From NCBI RefSeq assembly GCF_002341865.1, contig NZ_DDOV01000059.1, positions 15,319 through 22,744 on the forward strand: a stretch of 7,426 nucleotides of DNA. Reading direction: 5' to 3'. Positions 1-5,229 of the stretch are shown here, piece after piece (positions within the stretch are counted from its first letter, which is position 1; each line of letters opens with the position of its first letter). The position numbers were made by a program, and so were the translations under genes. Under the pieces are notes generated by a model. The model worked only from the letters and a program-made list of their open reading frames with translations, was not told the origin of the DNA and did no database searches. The stretch comes from Clostridium sp. UBA2485. Lineage in GTDB: Bacteria > Bacillota > Clostridia > Clostridiales > Clostridiaceae.

Positions 1-1287
1 GGAGTAACTATTGCTATGCTTTCTTTAAATTGGATTATGGCAATAGTAGCATTTATTATAATACCAGTAATATTTCTTATTACTAGGAAGTTAAGTAAAT
101 TTACAAAAGATGCTTTTATAGAGAGGCAAGAAACACTAGGAGAATTAAATGGTTTTATAGAGGAGACAATAGGAGGTCAGGAAATAATAGCCTTATTTGG
201 TCAAGAAGAGGAAGTCCTTGACAATTTTAACGTTAATAATGACAATCTTAAAGAAGCTTCCTTAAAAGCTGAAATATATTCTGGTATAATGAATCCTCTT
301 ATGAATTTTGTCAACAATTTAGATTTTGCTTTAGTTGTTGCAGTAGGTGGATTTTTAACTTTAAAGAACCTAGCTACCATAGGCGTTATTGCTACCTTTG
401 TAAACTATTCAAGACAATTTTCAAGGCCACTTAATCAGCTAGCTACATTGTATAACACAATTCAGGCGGCTATAGCTGGTGGAGAAAGAGTATTTGAAAT
501 TATGGATGAAGTTCCAGATATAGCGGATAATAATGATGCTAAAGATATAGAGTCTTTAAAAGGAGAAGTAGTTTTTAATGATGTATCTTTTGGTTATAAT
601 GAAGAAAAAATGGTGTTGAAGAATATAAATCTCAATGCTAAACCAGGGGAAAGTATAGCGTTAGTAGGACCAACAGGTTCTGGAAAAACTACTGTAATAA
701 ATCTTTTAACACGTTTTTATGATATAAACAGTGGTGAAATAAAAATCGATGGTTTAGATATTAAAAATTACACTATTGATTCTTTACGAGAAAATATAGG
801 TGTAGTGCTTCAAGATAGTTTTCTCTTTTCAGGTACAATAAAGGATAATATAAAATATGGAAGATTAGAAGCTACTGATGAAGAGGTTATTAAAGCTGCT
901 AAACTTGCTAATGCTCATTCTTTTATAGATTACTTACCAGATAAATATGATACAGTTGTTGCAGCTCAAGGAGAAAACCTAAGCCAAGGACAAAGACAGC
1001 TTATTTCCATTGCAAGAGCTATATTATCAAATCCAAATATACTAGTTCTTGATGAAGCTACTAGTAACATAGATACAAGAACAGAGCTTCAAATACAAGA
1101 AGGTTTAAACAATCTCATGAAAGGAAGAACTAGCTTTATAATAGCTCACAGATTAAAAACTATAGAAGAAGCAAGTAAAATAATAGTAATTAAAAGTGGT
1201 GAAATAATAGAACGTGGAAATCATAAAAGTTTAATAGAATCTAAAGGATTTTATTATGAATTATATACTTCACAATTTAAAATATAG
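1..1287 (+). CDS. ABC exporter half-transporter (membrane + ATPase domain), 5'-truncated by the window edge
   Basis: The frame is open from base 1, so the ATG at 16 is internal and the true start is upstream; 428 codons remain. Counting from base 1, codons 9-28 are a hydrophobic helix and codons 109-120 and 127-134 belong to the last membrane helices of an ABC type-1 exporter domain. The ATPase domain follows with every key motif intact: A-loop Tyr199, Walker A GPTGSGKT (223-230), Q-loop Gln271, signature LSQGQ (327-331), Walker B ending in Asp351 with catalytic Glu352, and switch His383. In the family such proteins work as dimers that export drugs, lipids or peptides across the cell membrane. 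Clostridia often encode two adjacent half-transporters of the YfiB/YfiC or BmrC/BmrD kind, and this intact site could be the catalytic partner of one upstream. The substrate cannot be read from the sequence. The family is certain; partner and cargo are inference. Confidence 0.95.
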   Translation, partial: GVTIAMLSLNWIMAIVAFIIIPVIFLITRKLSKFTKDAFIERQETLGELNGFIEETIGGQEIIALFGQEEEVLDNFNVNNDNLKEASLKAEIYSGIMNPLMNFVNNLDFALVVAVGGFLTLKNLATIGVIATFVNYSRQFSRPLNQLATLYNTIQAAIAGGERVFEIMDEVPDIADNNDAKDIESLKGEVVFNDVSFGYNEEKMVLKNINLNAKPGESIALVGPTGSGKTTVINLLTRFYDINSGEIKIDGLDIKNYTIDSLRENIGVVLQDSFLFSGTIKDNIKYGRLEATDEEVIKAAKLANAHSFIDYLPDKYDTVVAAQGENLSQGQRQLISIARAILSNPNILVLDEATSNIDTRTELQIQEGLNNLMKGRTSFIIAHRLKTIEEASKIIVIKSGEIIERGNHKSLIESKGFYYELYTSQFKI

Positions 1288-1297
1288 AAATTAAGAT

Positions 1298-1385
1298 ATA
1301 TTCAAAAATAACTAGTCAATATAATTCTGTATTTTTACCATACTATTTTAAGGATATATCTTTGGATAATTATTTTCTTTAATAT
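1298..1385 (-). repeat. Decayed, internally deleted copy of a MITE-like inverted-repeat element
   Basis: The ends are imperfect inverted repeats: ATATTCAAAAATAACTAGTC at 1298-1317 against GGATAATTATTTTCTTTAATAT at 1364-1385. Read on the other strand, both ends match the 154-bp element at 5051-5204. The stretch 1308-1355 aligns, with about 70% agreement by eye, to the reverse complement of that element's right half; 1361-1385 aligns to the reverse complement of its left end. The middle 60 or so bases are missing. It starts 10 bases after the stop codon of the ABC gene. No coding capacity is seen. Confidence 0.65.
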
Positions 1386-1458
1386 TTTAAATATAAGAAT
1401 TACTGTTAAGTAGATTTTAATAGCAGTTTAAAGTGAGTCAAAGGCAAAGTATTAAATA

Positions 1459-1501
1459 AAATTGGTAGTAATCATCTTTAAAAGAAAATTACTACCAATT
1501 T
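1459..1501. terminator. Bidirectional terminator hairpin between convergent genes
   Basis: A perfect 14-bp inverted repeat (1459-1472 with 1488-1501) encloses a 15-base loop. The minus-strand reading ends in ATTTTATTTAATA, a T-rich tail, and the hairpin lies 58 bases past the stop codon of the DUF2935 gene, so it best serves that gene. The plus-strand tail (TTTAATAAAA) is poorer, but the hairpin may also end the ABC transcript. The stem has few G/C pairs, which is common in such AT-rich genomes. Confidence 0.7.
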
Positions 1502-1559
1502 AATAAAACTATGTTTGTAGATATGAGCATATTAAAAAGTTATTATTATTTATAAGGTT

Positions 1560-2510
1560 TTAGCACTTTAATGTTTTGTTATACCTTTGTAACAATCTAA
1601 GAAAATGATTTGCTTCTCTTAATACATGGTCTCCTAATAGAGGAAGTATAAGACCGTGAATTTTGCAGTCTAATAAACCTTTAGTAGCATCTCTTTTAAA
1701 ATCTCTAATGTTTCTTGTTGAAGTTAAAGTTTCTTTTGTTAAATTTGAAAGAGTATCGCAAACTTCCATTGCATTCTGAGCTTCTGCTAGTAACTTCTCA
1801 AATTCTTTTGCGAAATTGTTGGAAACACCTATTAATGTTTCCTCTGTTGGATCCAATAATCCTCTAATGAATAGTGAATGCTCTGCCATAATTCTATCCC
1901 AGAATACTTCTTGTTCTGCAATTTCATCCATTAAATGAAGAAATTGATTATTTTGTAATCTTGTTAATAACGTAACAAAAAGCTCAGCTTCTCTTAATAT
2001 GTGGTCAATAAGTAATGGATAATTAAAAGTAAATATTCTGCAATTAACTACATCTTCTAATAGTTTTTTCTTAAAGTCTATAAGGTTATTAGTTAAATAA
2101 ATAGCTCTTTTATTTAAAAAGGTAACCCTATTTTCAAGAATACCAGGGATTTCAGACTCAGGACCCGGAATCATCCCTAATTGGATCCTAGTAATGTTGG
2201 TATTTATAGGTATTCCAGTGAAAAATTGAGTAGAGAGTTCAGCATCTAATGTAAATTCTGTGAAAAATTCTCCAGAGAGCATAACCTCAGAAGGAACGAC
2301 ATTCTTTGATAGTCTTACGGCTTCTAATAGTAGTTGATCAAAACTTCTTCTAAAATAAGCTGCTTCTTCAATTCTATCTGGATTTTTTTGTGTGAATCCG
2401 GCTTCTAAAAAAGTTGAATGCTCCTTTTGAATCCTAAGAAAAAATAAATTTAATTGTAAAGACATTTGTATAAATTCTTCTCTTGAAAACATAGCCTCTC
2501 TTGATAACAT
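1560..2510 (-). CDS. DUF2935-type helical protein with internal duplication (putative metal binder)
   Basis: This is a 316-residue soluble protein with no signal peptide or membrane segment. I recognise it as a DUF2935 (ferritin-like, helical bundle) protein of Firmicutes, whose function is not established. The sequence is two related halves. Helix one of each half carries Glu-His (E30-H31 in QKEHSTFLEAG; E210-H211 in MAEHSLFIRG). Helix four of each carries D-H-x-x-R-E (D169, H170, R173, E174; D294, H295, R298, E299). NLIDFKKK at 142-149 mirrors NIRDFKRD at 267-274, each followed by a Cys (C157, C282). Such repeated Glu/His/Asp sets would suit a metal centre, which is inference. The start at 2510 is preceded by AGGAG seven bases away; a second in-frame ATG (residue 7) lies at 2492. 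The gene stands alone, divergent from the small gene at 2746, and ends at the convergent hairpin. Confidence 0.88.
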   Translation of the reverse strand: MLSREAMFSREEFIQMSLQLNLFFLRIQKEHSTFLEAGFTQKNPDRIEEAAYFRRSFDQLLLEAVRLSKNVVPSEVMLSGEFFTEFTLDAELSTQFFTGIPINTNITRIQLGMIPGPESEIPGILENRVTFLNKRAIYLTNNLIDFKKKLLEDVVNCRIFTFNYPLLIDHILREAELFVTLLTRLQNNQFLHLMDEIAEQEVFWDRIMAEHSLFIRGLLDPTEETLIGVSNNFAKEFEKLLAEAQNAMEVCDTLSNLTKETLTSTRNIRDFKRDATKGLLDCKIHGLILPLLGDHVLREANHFLRLLQRYNKTLKC

Positions 2511-2551
2511 AATACTTCTCCTAATATTGTTTACTACTACATATAATATTA

Positions 2552-2580
2552 ATTATAAGTTAATATGTTACATATTTAAT
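2552..2580 (-). promoter_or_regulatory. Putative promoter of the DUF2935 gene
   Basis: On the minus strand a perfect TATAAT lies at 2557-2552, with ATTAAA at 2580-2575 as a weak -35 box (3 of 6 matches) after a 17-base spacer. Transcription would begin near 2545, about 35 bases before the ATG, which is a normal leader length. The AT-rich background makes chance matches likely. Confidence 0.4.
2562..2576. promoter_or_regulatory. Perfect 7-1-7 inverted repeat, possible operator
   Basis: AATATGT-T-ACATATT is a perfect 7-1-7 dyad. It occupies the spacer between the putative -10 and -35 boxes of the DUF2935 gene, where a bound protein would block RNA polymerase. The 7-1-7 geometry is that of Fur-family sites, but the bases do not match a Fur, PerR or Zur consensus that I know. 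The regulator is unknown. Confidence 0.35.
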
Positions 2581-2597
2581 GTTTATTTCCTGGGAAT

Positions 2598-2613
2598 TTA
2601 TTCTCATTATGAG
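2598..2613. promoter_or_regulatory. Weak PerR/Fur-like site with CTCAT-T-ATGAG dyad
   Basis: TTATTCTCATTATGA (2598-2612) agrees with the PerR box TTATAATnATTATAA at 11 of 14 defined positions, and CTCAT-T-ATGAG (2603-2613) is a perfect 5-1-5 dyad. It lies between the two divergent genes, upstream of both putative promoters. In DNA this rich in A and T, a match of this quality may be chance. Confidence 0.2.
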
Positions 2614-2664
2614 CTGTCTAAATTATCATATAATAAAATTTATTTATGGAATTTTATTTCTCAA

Positions 2665-2703
2665 TTGATTAAATTGCATTAAAACAGTATAAAATAGTAT
2701 AAT
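2665..2703 (+). promoter_or_regulatory. Putative overlapping promoters of the small orphan gene
   Basis: Two box pairs overlap: TTGATT (2665-2670), 17 bases, TATAAA (2688-2693); and TTGCAT (2674-2679), 18 bases, TATAAT (2698-2703). Either would start transcription about 35-45 bases before the ATG at 2746. Spacing is good for both; the -35 boxes are only partial matches. Confidence 0.5.
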
Positions 2704-2745
2704 ATTGTAATATATTTGTATAAGGCATATGAAAAGGAGAAAATT

Positions 2746-2973
2746 ATGATACTACATAAAGGAACTTTAGGATTAGATATAGAAGAATGTGAAGAAATTA
2801 AAGAAAAGCTAGGTAATGGAGAGAACTTATATGATGCATTTTTAAAAGTGGTTAAAGAGAGAGAACCATCTTTTGATGTAAAAAGAATAGCATCTATTCA
2901 AACGCCTGTTAAAGAAATTGCATTATCTTTTCAATTAATGGAAATTTTAAAAGAAAAGAAGAAAGAAAAATAA
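2746..2973 (+). CDS. Small hypothetical protein, 75 aa, unrecognised
   Basis: I chose the ATG at 2746 because AAGGAG at 2734-2739 sits six bases before it. The frame extends back to a TTG at 2716, but that start has no binding site and overlaps the -10 region's likely transcript start. The product begins MILHKGTLGL and is rich in Glu and Lys, with a lysine-rich end (KEKKKEK). It has no signal peptide, membrane helix or Cys pair. Two likely helices are separated by a PSFDVKR segment and a TPVKE turn, which suggests a small soluble, perhaps binding or regulatory, protein. I do not recognise the family. It is transcribed alone: its own promoter lies upstream and a hairpin terminator follows. It is divergent from the DUF2935 gene and shares its control region. 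Confidence 0.75.
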   Translation: MILHKGTLGLDIEECEEIKEKLGNGENLYDAFLKVVKEREPSFDVKRIASIQTPVKEIALSFQLMEILKEKKKEK

Positions 2974-3038
2974 ACTAAAATACAACAATTAGAGTTAATA
3001 AAATTAAAATTAAACTTAAAGAATATTAAAATATATCG

Positions 3039-3073
3039 ATAAATAAGCTTGCCGTAATGACAAGCTTATTTAT
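3039..3073 (+). terminator. Terminator hairpin of the small orphan gene
   Basis: A perfect 13-bp stem (3039-3051 with 3061-3073; core AAATAAGCTTG / CAAGCTTATTT) encloses the 9-base loop CCGTAATGA, 65 bases after the stop codon. The U-tract is formed mainly by the distal arm (TTATTTAT), so termination may be partial. It separates this gene from the nucleotidase genes. Confidence 0.65.
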
Positions 3074-3127
3074 ATGGTTAATATTAACAATTTAACAATA
3101 ATTTAAAATAAAAAGGCTTTTTTTATA

Positions 3128-3156
3128 TTCCAACATAATACAAATTATACTATAAT
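3128..3156 (+). promoter_or_regulatory. Putative promoter of the 5'-nucleotidase gene
   Basis: TATAAT at 3151-3156 is preceded 17 bases upstream by TTCCAA (3128-3133), a poor -35 box with 3 of 6 matches. TATACT at 3146-3151 is an alternative -10. The transcript would have a leader of about 25-30 bases ending in a strong ribosome site. No purine riboswitch or other structured leader is visible between the preceding terminator and the gene. Confidence 0.35.
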
Positions 3157-3189
3157 TAAATTATATCATTTAATTTAGGGGGATTTAAT

Positions 3190-4935
3190 ATGAAGAAATT
3201 TTTCAAAGACAAGGCAAAATTGGCACTATTAATTGCATTTACCTTCGTATTTTCAATGGTAGTTCAATTTAATGCTAAACTAGTTTATGCTGAAGAGGTA
3301 AATTCACAGTATAAACAAATTGATATCTTAAGTTTCAATGATTTCCATGGATCTTTAGAGGAAAATGGAAAAAATGTAGGAGCAGCAAAACTTGCTGGAG
3401 CAATTGATGAAGCAAGAAAAGCTAATCCTAATAGTATTGTAGTATGTGCAGGAGATGCCTTTCAAGGAAGTGCTATGTCTAACTTGACTTATGGCAAACC
3501 AGTAACAGATGTATTTAATTCAATAGGAATTAAATATTCAGCTTTAGGAAACCATGAGTTCGACTGGGGCGATGAGCATTTAATTTCATGGCAGCAAGAA
3601 GGAAATTTTAAGTTTTTAGCTTCAAATGTTTATGATAAAAGAACAGGAAAGCCTGTAGAATGGGCTGAACCATATGCAGTACAAGAAATTGATGGAGTAA
3701 AAATAGGTTTTGTAGGACTTGCAACTCCAGAGACAGCAGTTAAAACAAAGCCTGAAAACGTTAAGAATTATGAATTTAAAGACCCATCAGAAGCAGCACA
3801 AATTTGGGTAGATCATTTAAGAAATGTAGAAAAGGCTGATGTAGTTATAGCATTAACCCATATAGGAAGTATTCAAAGCCAAGATGGAACAATAACTGGA
3901 GAAGCAGCAGAACTTGCAAACAATGTTAAAGGTTTAGATGGAATAATATCTTCACATACCCATCAAAAGGTTTCAGGAAAAGTTAATAATGTTCCTATAG
4001 TACAAGCTATGTATAATGGAAGAGCTTTAGGTAAGCTTTCTATAAAAGTTGATAAAGATAATAGATTATCTTCAATAGAACCATCTGTAGACGTATTATA
4101 TGAAAGAAAAGATTTAAAAGAAAATGAAGAAGTTAAAACTTTAATAGGAAAATATACTGACGAGTTAACACCTATATTAAATGAAAAAGTTGCATATTTA
4201 TTAGTTGATTTACCTCATGATAGAAAAGAAGGATTAAGTCCACTGGGAGAGCTTACAGCTAAATATATGACAATGTCAGCTGATGCTCAAATTGGACTTA
4301 TGAATGGTGGAGGAATAAGAGCACCATTACCTAAAGGTGAAATAACAATGGGACGTATGTATACAATTATGCCTTTTGATAACACTTTAGTTACCATGGA
4401 CTTAAAAGGTTCTGATATTAAGAAAAATCTAGAACATGGAATTGCTAATGAAACATATGGATGGGTTCAATTCTATGGTGTAAGAGCTTATTATGACAAA
4501 GAAAAACCATCAGGAGAAAGAATTAATCATATGGAATTATTAGATGGTACTCCAATAGAAATGGACAAATATTATAAAGTTGTTACTAATGACTTTATGG
4601 CTGAAGGCGGAGACGAATTTGATTTTTCAGGTGGTAAAAACATTTTAGATACAGGTAAGCCAATCAGAGATGGTATGGTAGAAATTATGAAAAAAGAAGG
4701 AAAAATAGATTATAGTGCTCAAGGCTTATTAATAGAAGGCAAAAAGCCAGAGACTCAACCTGGATTTAATCCAGAAACTAAACCAGATAATTCAAAAGAA
4801 GATAAAGAAATATTACCACAAACTGGTTCAGGTTTTGGAAGTAATGGATTTATAACTCTAGGAACTATAGTTACTCTTTTAGGTGGAACTATGTTTGTAA
4901 GAAATAGAAAAAATAAGGAAGAAGATGCAGCATAA
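3190..4935 (+). CDS. Cell-wall-anchored 5'-nucleotidase (UshA/NudP-like metallophosphoesterase)
   Basis: This enzyme should remove phosphate from nucleotides outside the cell. Residues 1-34 are a signal peptide (Lys-rich start, hydrophobic core, cut after VYA). A calcineurin-like metallophosphoesterase domain spans about 43-262 with all ligands present: D51 and H53 (NDFHG), D89 (GDAFQGS), N121 and catalytic H122 (GNHEFDWG), H224, H256 and H258 (SHTH). The 5'-nucleotidase C-terminal domain covers about 335-490, with NGGGIR (372-377), the MPFDNTL motif (394-400) and NDFMAEGGDEF (467-477). Aromatic residues near 428-429 and 477-479 are candidates for the base-stacking pair. A charged, Pro-containing spacer follows, then LPQTG (542-546), a membrane helix (about 554-570) and a basic tail, for sortase anchoring. 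AGGGGGA lies six bases before the ATG. It is followed by a CpdB-like partner gene. The family is secure; the exact substrate (AMP, other 5'-NMPs, ADP, UDP-sugars) is inference. Confidence 0.93.
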   Translation: MKKFFKDKAKLALLIAFTFVFSMVVQFNAKLVYAEEVNSQYKQIDILSFNDFHGSLEENGKNVGAAKLAGAIDEARKANPNSIVVCAGDAFQGSAMSNLTYGKPVTDVFNSIGIKYSALGNHEFDWGDEHLISWQQEGNFKFLASNVYDKRTGKPVEWAEPYAVQEIDGVKIGFVGLATPETAVKTKPENVKNYEFKDPSEAAQIWVDHLRNVEKADVVIALTHIGSIQSQDGTITGEAAELANNVKGLDGIISSHTHQKVSGKVNNVPIVQAMYNGRALGKLSIKVDKDNRLSSIEPSVDVLYERKDLKENEEVKTLIGKYTDELTPILNEKVAYLLVDLPHDRKEGLSPLGELTAKYMTMSADAQIGLMNGGGIRAPLPKGEITMGRMYTIMPFDNTLVTMDLKGSDIKKNLEHGIANETYGWVQFYGVRAYYDKEKPSGERINHMELLDGTPIEMDKYYKVVTNDFMAEGGDEFDFSGGKNILDTGKPIRDGMVEIMKKEGKIDYSAQGLLIEGKKPETQPGFNPETKPDNSKEDKEILPQTGSGFGSNGFITLGTIVTLLGGTMFVRNRKNKEEDAA

Positions 4936-4966
4936 TCTTTCTTAATAAAAAAGTATAATTTGATAT

Positions 4967-5005
4967 ATAAGTACCTTGTTCATATAGCAAGGTGCTTATT
5001 ATTCT
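4967..5005 (+). terminator. Terminator hairpin after the 5'-nucleotidase gene
   Basis: ATAAGTACCTTG (4967-4978) pairs with CAAGGTGCTTAT (4988-4999), 12 bp with one T-G wobble and a 9-base loop, 31 bases after the stop codon. The tail TATTCTT is interrupted, so read-through into the next nucleotidase gene is plausible. Confidence 0.7.
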
Positions 5006-5012
5006 TAATATA

Positions 5013-5040
5013 TTAACAGAAAATTCAAATAGCTTATCTT
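5013..5040 (+). promoter_or_regulatory. Putative promoter of the CpdB-like gene
   Basis: TTAACA (5013-5018, 5 of 6 matches to TTGACA) stands 16 bases before TATCTT (5035-5040, 4 of 6 to TATAAT). It is the best box pair I find between the terminator and the repeat element. If real, the roughly 180-base leader would contain the whole inverted-repeat element. The alternatives are read-through from the upstream gene or a promoter inside the element. Confidence 0.3.
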
Positions 5041-5050
5041 AATATTTAGA

Positions 5051-5204
5051 CATATTCAAAAAATAACTATCCAGTATTCTCGTTTATTTTTCGTCATACT
5101 GCGTCGTTAGAACTCCAGGATAGCTTAGGCTATTATGAAAACCTATCTCCTTGTCTGATGCAAAATATACAGACTATCTTTGACTAGTTATTTTCTTTTA
5201 TATG
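5051..5204 (+). repeat. MITE-like element, 154 bp, with terminal inverted repeats
   Basis: The left end CATATTCAAAAAATAACTA (5051-5069) and the right end TAGTTATTTTCTTTTATATG (5185-5204) are imperfect inverted repeats differing by one indel and a few substitutions. The interior is more GC-rich than its flanks (for example CTGCGTCG at 5099-5106). It contains further pairing, including a small apical hairpin ATAGC/GCTAT (5120-5124, 5129-5133) and AGGATAG against CCTATCT. There is no open frame long enough for a transposase, so it would be a non-autonomous element moved in trans. No clear target duplication is seen. A shorter, decayed relative lies at 1298-1385 in the opposite orientation. Confidence 0.75.
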
Positions 5205-5212
5205 CCTTAATT

Positions 5213-5229
5213 AGGGGGAATGAAATGTG
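5213..5229 (+). promoter_or_regulatory. Ribosome binding site and start region of the CpdB-like gene
   Basis: AGGGGGA (5213-5219) lies seven bases before the GTG at 5227, the only start with good spacing in the long frame. An out-of-frame ATG at 5225 is spaced equally well but reads ATG TGT TAA. Another at 5220 reads seven codons and stops at 5243, one base before the in-frame ATG at 5245. The same G-rich site precedes the upstream nucleotidase gene. Confidence 0.7.

Noticed and set aside
16..18. ATG at 16 as the start of the ABC gene
   Set aside because: The frame is open to base 1 and the residues before it continue a membrane domain; an ABC exporter needs about 150 more N-terminal residues.
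1395..1430. Imperfect pairing ACTGTTA / TAGCAGT as a separate ABC-gene terminator
   Set aside because: The stem is short, has a bulge and no T-tract; the 14-bp hairpin at 1459-1501 is the better candidate.
2716..2745. TTG-initiated N-terminal extension of the small orphan protein
   Set aside because: No ribosome site precedes the TTG, it is only 13 bases after the best -10 box, and AAGGAG sits ideally before the ATG at 2746.
3110..3124. AAAAAGGC followed by seven T as a terminator
   Set aside because: The stem would be five A-U pairs with a three-base loop, too weak; the real hairpin is at 3039-3073.
3074..3189. Possible purine riboswitch before the 5'-nucleotidase gene
   Set aside because: The leader after the likely promoter is only about 30 bases and shows none of the conserved purine aptamer segments or helices.
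5056..5097. Tiny minus-strand frame of 13 codons inside the repeat element
   Set aside because: It has no ribosome site and runs through the terminal repeat; it is far too short for a transposase.
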